The notes: generated by a model from the sequence alone, not told the origin. Shown: positions 15,106 to 24,057, counted from the stretch's first letter. The stretch: DNA of 64,000 nt from Faecalicatena contorta (GCF_039521745.1 NZ_BAAACT010000045.1), one strand, 5' to 3'. Program-made: numbers and translations.

Positions 15106-15687
15106 ATGAAGGCAAAATGGAGCAGGTACAAAGTTGCACTGATGGCAGCAGGGCTTGTGATCTGTATGACGGCCGCGTTGGGGGCAGGGATCGGCTGGTC
15201 TAATTCTATGGCAGAAAAGGATGTGGTTCAGGCTGCATCGAAGGAAGTTGAGGAAAGTTTGACGGACGGAGAAGTCACATATTCACCTGGCTGGAAGGAT
15301 ACTGATTTGTATTGCGACTTTGTGGATGATGCAGATCTTGGGCGGAAAACATGTGAGAAGTTCGGCAAGGATTTTGAGACGCTGACTATGGGCGAGGTTA
15401 CACGGGATATGACGAATTATGAGGAAGCGCTCTGGCTTCTGAAGAATATCGGCGGCTGTCCGTTGTATGCGAAACATGCGGAGAAAAAGGAGGACGGTAC
15501 GACACAGTGGTCGCTGGAAGCTTACATTGGGGATATTTATGCATTTTCCGGGGCTGAAAAAGTAATCGAGCAGTTCTGCCGGGAAAAAAGTATCAACGGA
15601 GACACGGCAGTTGTCTCAAATCTTTCCGAAGAGGAACTGATTGAAATTGGTATCAGGGCTTATAATACATCGGACCATCCCAAGTAA
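15106..15687 (+). CDS. Secreted or membrane-anchored protein of unknown function, upstream of a two-component system
   Basis: A 193-residue protein I do not recognise. Residues about 9-30 are an uncleaved or cleavable hydrophobic signal (VALMAAGLVICMTAALGAGIGW) after a basic start, so the rest lies outside the membrane. The body is acidic, has Cys in LYCDF, KTCEKF, GGCPLY and EQFCRE, and ends in a Ser/Asp/His-rich tail. AGAAAGGAGAG precedes the ATG. The response regulator starts 55 bases after the stop, so the protein may be a sensor accessory or a target of that system; this is inference. Confidence 0.6.
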   Translation: MKAKWSRYKVALMAAGLVICMTAALGAGIGWSNSMAEKDVVQAASKEVEESLTDGEVTYSPGWKDTDLYCDFVDDADLGRKTCEKFGKDFETLTMGEVTRDMTNYEEALWLLKNIGGCPLYAKHAEKKEDGTTQWSLEAYIGDIYAFSGAEKVIEQFCREKSINGDTAVVSNLSEEELIEIGIRAYNTSDHPK

Positions 15688-15742
15688 ACGGTCTTCCTTT
15701 AAGAAACAGGTGTATAAAAACGGAATGAGAAGAGGAACATCA

Positions 15743-16390
15743 ATGGCAGATATTTTGATTGTTGAGGATGATAAGAGCATTAATGAATTGATCAGGCGTA
15801 CCGTCCGCATGACCGGACACAGGGGGCTTCCTGTCCATGATGGACGGGAGGCCTTAAAGGCCGTTGACCAGAAGGTTCCGGATTTGATTCTGCTGGATAT
15901 GAATCTGCCTGACATCAGCGGTTTTGAACTTTTGAAGCAGTGGAAACAAATTCCGGTGATTTGCGTGACTGCCAGGGGAGAGATAGAAGACAGGGTGAGA
16001 GGCCTCAACGGCGGGGCAGAAGATTATATTGTGAAGCCCTTTGCAGTAGAGGAACTTGTAGCCAGAATCCAGGCTGCTCTGAGACGCCAGCACAAGGAAC
16101 AGACATATTACCGGCTGGGCAGCGTGGAAGTGGATACGGCGAAGGCTGCAGCCAGGAAAGACGGAATACCGGTGGAGCTGACAACCAGGGAATATGAACT
16201 TCTGAAGGTGCTCCTGGAGAATAAAAATATCGCACTGTCCAGGGACCGGCTTCTGGATCTGGCGTGGGGGATAGACTACTGTGGGGATGACAGGACTGTG
16301 GACGTACATATTCGGCGTCTGCGGCAGAAACTAGGGATGGAAGACTACATCAGGACCATATTCAAATACGGTTACCGATTGGAGATATAA
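15743..16390 (+). CDS. OmpR-family response regulator
   Basis: A 215-residue two-domain regulator. The receiver domain has ILIVEDD with the acidic pair, LILLDMNLPD with the phosphorylated Asp52, VTARG and VKPFAVEELVARI with the conserved Lys. The C-terminal winged helix (LTTREYELLKVLLENKN, RTVDVHIRRLRQKLG, IRTIFKYGYRLE) binds DNA. The start at 15743 follows AGAGGA and gives the normal N-terminus; the frame is open further upstream. Only 1 base separates it from the kinase gene, so they form a two-component pair. Confidence 0.92.
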   Translation: MADILIVEDDKSINELIRRTVRMTGHRGLPVHDGREALKAVDQKVPDLILLDMNLPDISGFELLKQWKQIPVICVTARGEIEDRVRGLNGGAEDYIVKPFAVEELVARIQAALRRQHKEQTYYRLGSVEVDTAKAAARKDGIPVELTTREYELLKVLLENKNIALSRDRLLDLAWGIDYCGDDRTVDVHIRRLRQKLGMEDYIRTIFKYGYRLEI

Positions 16391-16391
16391 C

Positions 16392-17501
16392 ATGCAGTTA
16401 TGGAAGAAAAACTTTCTGGTTACATTTATGATGTTTCTGTTTATTATCTACGGAAGCCTGCTTCTTCTCCATGGCCTTCTCTACAGGAATGAGCTGGAAC
16501 AGTGGATGGCCCGGGCCGTCTCGGGAGAAAAGGGAATTGCGCTTTTCCTGCGGGAAATCCAAACTGATGAAGGTGATACATCACGAATCAATCAGTCGTC
16601 GGTGTTACGGAGTTATATGCTCTCGGGTGTGAAACTGAGAGTGGAACAGGATGGGAGAATCCAAGCAGACCTTTTACCGGCGGATCTGCCCAACGATAAA
16701 CCTGTACAGATCATCGAACATCAGAATATCCCCTATGTGCTGATTCAGGACAGACTGGTAAATGCGGGATCGGTTACAAAAATTGCATATATGGAAAGTA
16801 TGGCTCCCCTGCAGCAGAATCAGCAGCGGCGTGCGCTTTTCATGGCTGGGACGGGGATACTTCTGTCTGCAGTTGTGGGTGGAATGCTGTACTTTACGAT
16901 GAAACGGATCAACCGGCCCGTCAGCCGGATCGCCCACGAGTTAAGGACTCCGCTCACGGGAATCCAGGGGTATGCGCAGTACCTGATGCTTGGAAATCTA
17001 AGTGAAGAGGATCGCTTTTTTGCGGCGCAGCAGATGGAACAAAGTGCACGGGAAATGAATGATATCGTCGAAAAATTGTTGATTATGGGCGGCGTGCGGG
17101 AAGGCAGGGTTCTGATGCAGAAGATAGATCTGGCACACATGTTAAATGATATTCAGAGCCTGTACCCATACATTGAGGTGAATTGCATGCGGGATTTCCT
17201 GCAGGGCGACAGGACACTGGTAAGGTGTATGCTGGAAAATCTAATCCAGAATGCGGCCGCCGGGGGCAGTCGGGTGAGAGTCAGTGCGGATGCTTACCGA
17301 ATCACTGTGTGGAATGACGGCCAGGCAGTCAGCGGAAAGAAGCTGAAATGGATGAACAGAAGCCAGGGGACTCCGGCATCTTATACAGACCGGCATGGGT
17401 TTGGTATCAGTCTTTGTCATGACATTGCCGGCGTGCATGGCTGGAAATTGTTTTATAGATCATCTGAGGCGGATGGAACGACGGCGGAGATCCTGCTGTG
17501 A
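16392..17501 (+). CDS. Sensor histidine kinase without a recognisable HAMP domain
   Basis: A 369-residue membrane kinase. Two transmembrane helices (about residues 9-30 and 151-170) bound an extracellular sensor of about 120 residues with no named domain. The dimerisation motif VSRIAHELRTPLTGIQGYAQ with the phosphorylated His182 follows only about ten residues after the second helix, so there is no room for a HAMP linker. The ATPase domain has NLIQNAA (N box), VWNDG (G1) and HGFGISLCHDIAGVHG (G2). It partners the regulator directly upstream. The signal is unknown. Confidence 0.88.
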   Translation: MQLWKKNFLVTFMMFLFIIYGSLLLLHGLLYRNELEQWMARAVSGEKGIALFLREIQTDEGDTSRINQSSVLRSYMLSGVKLRVEQDGRIQADLLPADLPNDKPVQIIEHQNIPYVLIQDRLVNAGSVTKIAYMESMAPLQQNQQRRALFMAGTGILLSAVVGGMLYFTMKRINRPVSRIAHELRTPLTGIQGYAQYLMLGNLSEEDRFFAAQQMEQSAREMNDIVEKLLIMGGVREGRVLMQKIDLAHMLNDIQSLYPYIEVNCMRDFLQGDRTLVRCMLENLIQNAAAGGSRVRVSADAYRITVWNDGQAVSGKKLKWMNRSQGTPASYTDRHGFGISLCHDIAGVHGWKLFYRSSEADGTTAEILL

Positions 17502-17595
17502 ATCCGGGGAAAGAAGCGGAAAACGATTTGTCCATAGTTTATTTCTATGCCAATCTATATAAAATGCATATTACCTGATAACATTCTTTTCATGC

Positions 17596-17601
17596 TATAC
17601 T
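17596..17601 (+). promoter_or_regulatory. metF -10 box with an upstream TATGC/GCATA inverted repeat
   Basis: TATACT at 17596-17601 is a likely -10 of metF; no good -35 is seen. About 30 bases upstream TATGC (near 17546) and GCATA (near 17566) form an inverted repeat with a 15-base gap, a size that fits a LysR-type site, and a LysR gene faces metF. Assignment is tentative. Confidence 0.35.
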
Positions 17602-17634
17602 CCTTTCACAGTAAGAGGGAAAGGAAAATCAGCC

Positions 17635-18498
17635 ATGAAAACAACAGAAATATTTAAAAAACATACCGTTTTGTCTTTTGAGGTTTTTCCACCGAAACGA
17701 ACGGGGGCCGTAGATACCATTTACAGTACCCTTGAGGAATTGCAGAAGCTGCATCCGGATTTTATCAGTGTTACCTATGGGGCGGGAGGGAGCGAGAACT
17801 GCAAAGCCACTCTTGAGATTGCATCGGCCGTTAAGAATAATTACCACATCGAGAGTGTGGCGCATCTTCCGTGTATTGGCCTGAGCAAAGAGGATGTTTT
17901 ATCGCAGATCCGGCATTTTAAGGAGGCAGGGATAGAAAATATACTGGCTCTTCGGGGCGATATCCCAAAGGACGGAGAGATGAGCGGAGACTTTCGGTAT
18001 GCCGGCGAGCTGATCGCTTTCATCCGGGAACGCTGCAGCTTTAACGTGATAGCGGCCTGTTACCCGGAGGGGCACACAGAATCGGAAACTATTGCAGCGG
18101 ACATCCGTAACCTGAAAACAAAAGTGGATGCCGGTGCAGATCAGCTGATCACACAGCTGTTTTTTGACAATGATTATTTTTACAGATTTAGGGAAAGATG
18201 TTCTCTGGCCGGAATCCATGTACCAATACAAGCCGGGATCATGCCGGTTGTCAATAAAAAACAGATCGAGCGCATGGTATCGCTGTGCGGTGTGCATCTG
18301 CCCCGCAAGTTTACCGCAATGATGGAGCGCTACGAGCATAATCCGGAAGCGATGCGCGATGCGGGTATCGCCTACGCGGCAGACCAGATCATAGATCTGA
18401 CGGCACAGGGCGTTGACGGGATTCATTTGTATACAATGAATAATCCTTACATAGCCGCGAAGATATATGAAGCGGTACACCGGGTGCTTGCAGCATAG
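17635..18498 (+). CDS. metF: Methylenetetrahydrofolate reductase
   Basis: MetF reduces 5,10-methylene- to 5-methyltetrahydrofolate, the methyl donor for methionine and, in acetogens, the methyl branch of CO2 fixation. The 287-residue flavoprotein has LSFEVFPPKRTGAVD with the catalytic Glu, FISVTYGAGGS, AHLPCIGLSKEDV, NILALRGDIP, ADQLITQLFFDNDYFYRF and VPIQAGIMPV, and ends GIHLYTMNNPY. An AAAGGAAAA site precedes the ATG. No cobalamin methionine synthase is adjacent. Converges on a LysR gene with 16 bases between the stops. Confidence 0.95.
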   Translation: MKTTEIFKKHTVLSFEVFPPKRTGAVDTIYSTLEELQKLHPDFISVTYGAGGSENCKATLEIASAVKNNYHIESVAHLPCIGLSKEDVLSQIRHFKEAGIENILALRGDIPKDGEMSGDFRYAGELIAFIRERCSFNVIAACYPEGHTESETIAADIRNLKTKVDAGADQLITQLFFDNDYFYRFRERCSLAGIHVPIQAGIMPVVNKKQIERMVSLCGVHLPRKFTAMMERYEHNPEAMRDAGIAYAADQIIDLTAQGVDGIHLYTMNNPYIAAKIYEAVHRVLAA

Positions 18499-18514
18499 CC
18501 GGAAGATACAGCTG

Positions 18515-19438
18515 CTACTGCAGCACAGGATATCCGTATTCCCCGATCAATTTTTTCAACTCTGCGATATACTTTTTGGCGGCAGAGCTCAAGGGTGCCT
18601 TTTTGTTTGTGATGAGGCCTACACGCATGATTTCCCCGGTTTTTAATTTGACCGAAACGATATGATCACCGTTTAAATCACTGCTTAACACGCCGGTACA
18701 GATCGTATAGCCATTGAGTCCGATCAGCAGGTTGAACAGAGTCGCCCTGTCGCTGACATGTATGATTTTCCGGCGGGGTTCCGTACTTAGAATCTCCTCC
18801 GAAAAATAGAAGGAGTTGTATGTTCCCTGTTCAAATGTTAGGAAGGGATAGGGCTCCAGGTCTTCCAGAGTGACCTCTTCTGCTGCGGCAAGCGGATGGG
18901 CAGCGCTGACAAATACATGGGGGTGGGCATGAAAAAGCGGTGTAAATTCCAGCTGGTTTTCTCTGAGCAGCTTCTGCAATACTTTTTGGTTGAATTCACT
19001 GAAATAAAGAACACCTACCTCACTCCGGTAATTGGCTACATCCTCGATAATCTCATAAGTTCTCGTCTCACGCAGTGTAAATTCATACTCCTCCGCATCC
19101 AGAGACGCAATCAGATTAACGAAAGCGTTAACTGCAAATGCATAATGCTGCGTGGACACGGAGCAGAGCTGCTTGGCCGGCTTCCTGTCTGTATATCTTA
19201 TCTCCATCAATTCCGTTTGTTCAATAATCTGCCGTGCATAGGAGAGAAACTCCGTTCCGTCCGCGGATAAAGAGATTCCTTTGGGTGTGCGGTAAAAAAT
19301 CTCGATGCCATATTCCTGTTCCAGTTCTTTCACGGCAGCAGACAGACTGGGCTGGGAAATAAAAAGCTGCCGTGCGGCTTCCGTAATGGAACCGCATTCT
19401 ACAATTTTAATTATGTATTTTAACTGTTGAATCGTCAT
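18515..19438 (-). CDS. LysR-family transcriptional regulator facing metF
   Basis: A 307-residue regulator. The N-terminal helix-turn-helix is MTIQQLKYIIKIVECGSITE / AARQLFISQPSLSAAVKELE, followed by a linker helix and a periplasmic-binding-like effector domain (about residues 90-300). The effector domain has FTLRETRTYEI and a long C-terminal strand region ending EYGYPVLQ. It is convergent with metF, so control of metF is possible but not shown. GAGGTGA is the ribosome-binding site on the reverse strand. Confidence 0.88.
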   Translation of the reverse strand: MTIQQLKYIIKIVECGSITEAARQLFISQPSLSAAVKELEQEYGIEIFYRTPKGISLSADGTEFLSYARQIIEQTELMEIRYTDRKPAKQLCSVSTQHYAFAVNAFVNLIASLDAEEYEFTLRETRTYEIIEDVANYRSEVGVLYFSEFNQKVLQKLLRENQLEFTPLFHAHPHVFVSAAHPLAAAEEVTLEDLEPYPFLTFEQGTYNSFYFSEEILSTEPRRKIIHVSDRATLFNLLIGLNGYTICTGVLSSDLNGDHIVSVKLKTGEIMRVGLITNKKAPLSSAAKKYIAELKKLIGEYGYPVLQ

Positions 19439-19515
19439 AATATCACCTCATATTGAGAACATTCTAAAACAAAATGAAGGAAAACACAAGGGAAGTGATG
19501 CATCCGGGGAGAGGT

Positions 19516-19552
19516 CGTTACTGTACAAGCCCGAAAGGTGTGAACAGTAACG
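19516..19552. repeat. Palindrome of the GTTACTGTTCA family
   Basis: CGTTACTGTACA (19516-19527) and TGAACAGTAACG (19541-19552) are inverted copies with one mismatch, enclosing CCCGAAAGG. It lies upstream of the LysR gene. The same GTTACTGT ends occur at 32750-32784, and related GGTTACTATTCACGG ends border the malE-malF element. Confidence 0.6.
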
Positions 19553-19704
19553 AAAGTTTCTCTGCTGCCTGCCATGCCAGTATCCGGGATTCTTGAAGCA
19601 TTTTTATAAAATATCATATGTTGCGCCTCTGTAACCAAACTGTGTTCTTCCGCATAAAATAACATTAGGGAACGAGATCAGGCCATCATAGAGGAGAATA
19701 AACT

Positions 19705-20268
19705 ATGCAGGATCAGCAAAGATTCAGTAATGTTACAAAATCATACCTCTGCTGCTTTTATGGGATATTGGAGGAAATGATTGAGAATATGACAGGCGCA
19801 GAGCTTACGGACAGCCTTTCGCACAACTTCATTGTCCAGATGATTCCACATCACAAAGCAGCGATTGAAATGTCACAAAATTTGCTGCAGTATACCACTT
19901 GCGTGCCGTTACAGGATATTGCCTTAAATATCATTGAAGAACAGACAAAAAGCATCGGGAATATGCAGAATATACTCCAGTGCTGCAGCAAAGCGCAGAA
20001 TTCACAGCAGGATGTATGCCTATATCAAAATGCCTTTCAACAGATTACGCAGACGATGTTCAGCAAAATGGAGAATGCTTGTGCATCCAATAACATCAAT
20101 GCGGATTTCATGCGTGAAATGATTCCGCACCATCAGGGCGCGATTCAAATGTCTCAGAATGTTCTTCGCTTCGATATCTGTCCGGAGCTGGTTCCCATTC
20201 TGCAGGCTATCATAACATCACAGCGTGAGGGTGTAAATAAGATGGAGCGGCTGCTCCGTTGTATCTGA
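19705..20268 (+). CDS. Duplicated DUF305 protein
   Basis: A 187-residue protein made of two DUF305 repeats: FIVQMIPHHKAAIEMSQNLL (about residues 48-67) and FMREMIPHHQGAIQMSQNVL (about 134-153). The H-H-x3-E/Q-M-x2 pattern is the hallmark of the DUF305 ferritin-like four-helix family, thought to bind metal. The protein is Cys- and Met-containing and lacks a signal peptide, unlike many exported DUF305 proteins. AGAGGAG precedes the ATG. Possible copper or other metal handling is inference from the family. Confidence 0.8.
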   Translation: MQDQQRFSNVTKSYLCCFYGILEEMIENMTGAELTDSLSHNFIVQMIPHHKAAIEMSQNLLQYTTCVPLQDIALNIIEEQTKSIGNMQNILQCCSKAQNSQQDVCLYQNAFQQITQTMFSKMENACASNNINADFMREMIPHHQGAIQMSQNVLRFDICPELVPILQAIITSQREGVNKMERLLRCI

Positions 20269-20282
20269 ATTTAACAAAGTGT

Positions 20283-20355
20283 AAAGGGGGATTCCGGCCG
20301 CGGGGATTACATGGTTACTGCCAGACTATGACATGTACCTTGGAATCTCCCTTTT
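20283..20355 (+). terminator. Two-tier hairpin after the DUF305 gene
   Basis: AAAGGGGGATTCC (20283-20295) pairs with GGAATCTCCCTTTT (20342-20355), with an inner TACATG/CATGTA pair enclosing the loop. The T-run at the end makes it a plausible terminator of the DUF305 transcript. Confidence 0.55.
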
Positions 20356-20364
20356 GTGTTCCTC

Positions 20365-20413
20365 TTGACTTTTGCAGGATGGAGGTGTAATATTATGAAA
20401 TCCTACAAGTGTA
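20365..20413 (+). promoter_or_regulatory. Promoter with a possible BlaI/CopY-type operator
   Basis: TTGACT (20365-20370), a 17-base spacer and TAATAT (20388-20393) form a good promoter for the gene at 20430. Immediately downstream TACAAGTGTA (20404-20413) fits the TACAnnTGTA operator of the BlaI/MecI/CopY repressors. Eight fixed bases can occur by chance in a window this size, so only the position argues for it. Confidence 0.45.
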
Positions 20414-20429
20414 AGATTAAGGAGGCGGC

Positions 20430-21677
20430 ATGAGCAAAAAAAAAGCGGCTGTTATAATTATAACAGTGATATTAGCCTTTACGGGCAGTATGCTGATCTG
20501 GGAAATGGGAAAAACTCAACGGGATCCAGAACCGGAGTCTGCGGATGAAGAGGCTGTTGATATAAGGATGCTTCGTCCGGATGAGCGGGAGAGCACGAAG
20601 GATATGGAGCCGGTTTTGGTTTCGATGAGCCAAGAGGAAAAGAGCAGGATTCGTGAGACAGTTCTGCAGGCGGTGGAAGGCTGCGGTGATATTTACCAAA
20701 GTGTGGATAAGGGCAGCGCGGATAATGTTGTGCTGAAGGAGGAGGATAGGCACCGGCTGACAGACTGCCTTGCCGGCCAGGGATATGCTTCGTCCTGCAG
20801 TTCCAATGATTATAATATGCGAGGTGCAGAGGCTTTGGATGAAGTGCTGAGGCAGGCAGAGCTGGGGAAGTCAGTGTCAACGGAGTTTTTTACAGTTACC
20901 AAAAGCGGTACGTTTGAGTGGAGACGGTTGGAATTTGATGCAGGTGAGCTGGTGATGTCCTATGCTTCGGCAGCGTGGGAAAAAGGCAGGGGTCCGAATA
21001 TTTCCTATATGGAAAAGGTTCAGATGTATGACTGGAGATATACGGAAAAGGGCTGGCTTATGCTGGAGAAAGCAAAGTCCAAAAACCATGAATTGGACAT
21101 GCACAGCATGTACCGTGTACTGCCCCTTACAGAAGAGTGCAGGGAGTACTGCAGAAATTATATTGAGCCGGTAAAATATAAAGCAAACAATCTTTTCCTG
21201 ACGGAATGGGATGAAGGGTCCATGGATAAGATTGTGTTCAATGATGTATTTGATATCTTATATGAGATGGAACACGGGCAGGCTTACGATGACCGGCAGA
21301 GCCCGGGAAAGGTACCCGCTGCACTGTATGAGGCCGTAATAACATCCTGGTTTCCGATATCAGCGGAGAAGCTGCAGCAGATGCCGGGCTATCATGAAGA
21401 AGAGAAAAGCTATGACTGGACGGCTGTGGGACTATGGAATACGTCACATCAATCGCAGCAGGTACCTGAGGTTGTAGAGGTCAGACATCATCAGGATGGA
21501 ACCGTGACATTGGTGGTGGATGCAGTATATATTCTGGAGGGGCAGGACGCCGCATTTACACACGAAGTGACGATGAAGCCTGATGAAAGCGGACATATGA
21601 AGTATGTGGGCAATCATATCCTGGCGGGCGGAAAAGAGAGTATTTCTGACTACATACCAAGGATGGACTATGAGTAA
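20430..21677 (+). CDS. Extracytoplasmic protein of unknown function (paralogue 1)
   Basis: A 415-residue protein with an N-terminal membrane anchor (residues about 6-25: AAVIIITVILAFTGSMLIWE) and no lipobox, then an acidic linker and a large extracellular domain. I do not recognise the family. It is clearly a paralogue of the next protein: shared segments are NNLFLTEWDEG / NNLFLTDWSEN, DILYEMEHG / EKLYEIEQG, and AFTHEVTMKP followed by YVGNHIL / YVSNHIL. Such tandem sets occur in gut Clostridia (general impression, not a search). AAGGAGG precedes the ATG. Own promoter just upstream. Confidence 0.65.
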   Translation: MSKKKAAVIIITVILAFTGSMLIWEMGKTQRDPEPESADEEAVDIRMLRPDERESTKDMEPVLVSMSQEEKSRIRETVLQAVEGCGDIYQSVDKGSADNVVLKEEDRHRLTDCLAGQGYASSCSSNDYNMRGAEALDEVLRQAELGKSVSTEFFTVTKSGTFEWRRLEFDAGELVMSYASAAWEKGRGPNISYMEKVQMYDWRYTEKGWLMLEKAKSKNHELDMHSMYRVLPLTEECREYCRNYIEPVKYKANNLFLTEWDEGSMDKIVFNDVFDILYEMEHGQAYDDRQSPGKVPAALYEAVITSWFPISAEKLQQMPGYHEEEKSYDWTAVGLWNTSHQSQQVPEVVEVRHHQDGTVTLVVDAVYILEGQDAAFTHEVTMKPDESGHMKYVGNHILAGGKESISDYIPRMDYE

Positions 21678-21800
21678 AAGGTAAAAAATAAGCTGATATA
21701 ATGATTAGATTTAAACTGCGAAATGTCTTTCTATAACGGCGGGAGCAGAAATCTGGCACTATAGATATACACAGGGTGGATACAAAAAGGAGCAGGCATA

Positions 21801-23006
21801 ATGATAAAGAATAGAATAAAAAAATGCTGCAGAAGTGGGCTGTTTATGTTGGCAGGTTTTATACTCTCTTTATCCGGCTGTCAGGGACAGAAGGAGCCAG
21901 TCCTGGAAGGCAGCCCGGTTCAGTCCGGTGTGAACACGCATGATACGAATGAAAAACCAGACGGCCGGAAGGAACTGGAAGACAAAGAGACTCTCCGTGA
22001 GGCAGAAAATGCTGCCAGCCTGTATGAAAAAATATACAGGGAAGCGCGGGACAGCCAGGCACTGGACAGTCTGGCAACGAAGGATAAGATCTTAAAAAAG
22101 CTTGGAGATGCTGGATATTCTGCCGTGGATTGGGACAATCAACTGGACATGTACAATTTTGAATCCATGAAAGACTTCTGTACCCGTGCGGCACAGGGGG
22201 AATCCGGCGATACAGTACTGCTGCGCCTGCTGGATGACGGAGGCCTGATTTGGTACAGCCTAAAGTCCGGTAAAAAAGAACTGAAGATAGACCGGTATGC
22301 CGTATCCTGGGCAGACGGTGAACCTGCTGCCTCTTACCTGGATACATTTACGGCCTGTACTTGGAGTTATACGGAGAAAGGTTATTTATTATTTGAAAAA
22401 TACCAGCCTCCGGGCTATGACGGTCCAACCGGCCATCATGCAGTGCGGATAGAACCGCTGGATCAGGAATGCCGGGAGTTGAACAGAAAATACATTCTGC
22501 CGGTAGGGTATGAGGACAACAATCTGTTTTTAACAGACTGGTCAGAAAATAATTATGGTGAACTCAGTTTTGAAGATTTGTATGAAAAACTTTACGAGAT
22601 AGAACAGGGACGCCGGGCCAATGTATACGATGATGAAATACATGCAACGCAGCAGGAATTTGGGGAAGTGATGCAGCCCTGGTTCCGGGTAGATGAAGCG
22701 GTACTGCAGATCATGTCAGCATTTGATGCGGGTGAAGGAAGCTATAAATGGAAAGTGCGCGGTATGGGAGACTTTCCTTCCTGCATTCTGCCGGTTCCGG
22801 AGGTGACCTCATTCAGAGAAAATGGAGACGGCACTCTTACGTTAAAAGTGGAGGCCGTCTGGGAAGACGAAAATACAGATTGTGCCTTTACACATGAGGT
22901 GACTGTGCGCCCAAAAGGAGATGAGAAGTTTCAATACGTATCGAATCACATCCTTCCAACTCCGGACCAAAAAATCCCTCCATATATAAAAAGGAACGGA
23001 GAATAA
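21801..23006 (+). CDS. Predicted lipoprotein of unknown function (paralogue 2)
   Basis: A 401-residue protein with a lipoprotein signal: basic start, hydrophobic FMLAGFILSLSG and the lipobox LSGC at about residues 27-30, so it should be tethered to the outer face of the membrane. The body aligns with the preceding protein from about residue 60 to the end, in the same order of conserved blocks. AAAAAGGAGC precedes the ATG. The 123-base gap shows no strong promoter, so it may be cotranscribed. Function unknown; binding of a cell-wall or host ligand is only a guess. Confidence 0.65.
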   Translation: MIKNRIKKCCRSGLFMLAGFILSLSGCQGQKEPVLEGSPVQSGVNTHDTNEKPDGRKELEDKETLREAENAASLYEKIYREARDSQALDSLATKDKILKKLGDAGYSAVDWDNQLDMYNFESMKDFCTRAAQGESGDTVLLRLLDDGGLIWYSLKSGKKELKIDRYAVSWADGEPAASYLDTFTACTWSYTEKGYLLFEKYQPPGYDGPTGHHAVRIEPLDQECRELNRKYILPVGYEDNNLFLTDWSENNYGELSFEDLYEKLYEIEQGRRANVYDDEIHATQQEFGEVMQPWFRVDEAVLQIMSAFDAGEGSYKWKVRGMGDFPSCILPVPEVTSFRENGDGTLTLKVEAVWEDENTDCAFTHEVTVRPKGDEKFQYVSNHILPTPDQKIPPYIKRNGE

Positions 23007-23034
23007 GATATTAGGATATTTAGGATATCCGTCC

Positions 23035-23063
23035 TTGTACTTGCGGGCCGGATTTTGTATAAT
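23035..23063 (+). promoter_or_regulatory. Promoter of the ribokinase-like gene
   Basis: TTGTAC (23035-23040), a 17-base spacer and TATAAT (23058-23063), 68 bases before the ATG. Confidence 0.65.
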
Positions 23064-23130
23064 AATCTGTATATGTAAAATACTGAAATCGATTGGCGGA
23101 CAGGAGTCCGGCAAAGAAAGCGAGGGAGTC

Positions 23131-24006
23131 ATGAAGGTATTGAATTTAGGTTCTTTAAATCTGGACTACGTTTATTCGGTTGACCATATGGTGTTACCAG
23201 GTGAAACGCTGAGTTCTTATGGAATGGAGACATTTTGCGGGGGCAAGGGGCTTAATCAGTCTATCGCGCTTGCCAGGGCGGGTGCAGAGGTATATCATGC
23301 CGGACTTGTAGGAGACGGCGGGGAGATTCTGATCGATACCTGCAGAGAGGCGGGGGTGCACACAGACTTTATCCAAAAACTGGAGGGACCGTGCGGGCAT
23401 ACCATAATCCAAGTAGACAAAAACGGCCAGAACTGCATCCTGTTATACGGCGGATCAAACCAGAAGATGACAAAAGAATACATAGATACAGTTCTCGGAC
23501 ATTTTGACAAAGGGGACATCCTCTTGCTGCAGAATGAGGTCAATCTGGTGGACTACATGATCGATCAGGCCTATGCAAAACAGATGATGATCATTCTGAA
23601 TCCGTCCCCTTATAACAGTGCTCTGGATACCTGCGACTACTCCAAAGTGTCTATGTTCCTTATGAACGAAATAGAAGGAGCACAGGTAACCGGAGAGCAG
23701 GAGCCGGAAGGGATTCTGCAGGAGTTGAGTAAACGGTATCCCACAGTAAAAACCGTACTCACACTCGGAGGTGACGGCGCAGTTTACCAGGACGGTGACA
23801 GCATCTGCAGACAGGCAATCTTTCCCGTAAAAGCAGTGGATACCACCGCGGCCGGAGATACCTTCACGGGATATTTCATCACATCCATCATAGAAAAAAT
23901 GGAACCGTCCGAGGGGCTGAAGCTTGCGGCAAAAGCATCCTCAATCGCGGTATCCCGGGCGGGGGCAGCTGCCTCCATCCCGGCACGCGCAGAGGTGATG
24001 GTTTAA
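23131..24006 (+). CDS. PfkB-family sugar kinase, ribokinase type
   Basis: A 291-residue kinase of the ribokinase fold, expected to phosphorylate ribose or a related sugar with ATP. The pattern is NLGSLNLDYVYSVDHMVLPG, FCGGKGLNQSIALARAGAEV (substrate loop), GLVGDGGEIL, LTLGGDGAVY and the anion-hole signature VDTTAAGDTFTGYF with the catalytic Asp. The start at 23131 gives the standard N-terminus; GAAAGCGAGGG is a weak ribosome-binding site, and the open frame reaches 96 bases further up. It stands alone without transporter genes, so a nucleoside-salvage role is also possible. Confidence 0.85.
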   Translation: MKVLNLGSLNLDYVYSVDHMVLPGETLSSYGMETFCGGKGLNQSIALARAGAEVYHAGLVGDGGEILIDTCREAGVHTDFIQKLEGPCGHTIIQVDKNGQNCILLYGGSNQKMTKEYIDTVLGHFDKGDILLLQNEVNLVDYMIDQAYAKQMMIILNPSPYNSALDTCDYSKVSMFLMNEIEGAQVTGEQEPEGILQELSKRYPTVKTVLTLGGDGAVYQDGDSICRQAIFPVKAVDTTAAGDTFTGYFITSIIEKMEPSEGLKLAAKASSIAVSRAGAAASIPARAEVMV

Positions 24007-24030
24007 GGGGGCGGTATTAGTGGGTGAGCC

Positions 24031-24055
24031 CCTCCCGGCAGGGAGATCTTTTTTT
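24031..24055 (+). terminator. Terminator of the ribokinase-like gene
   Basis: CTCCC and GGGAG pair around GGCA and are followed by ATC and seven T. Confidence 0.75.
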
Positions 24056-24057
24056 AC

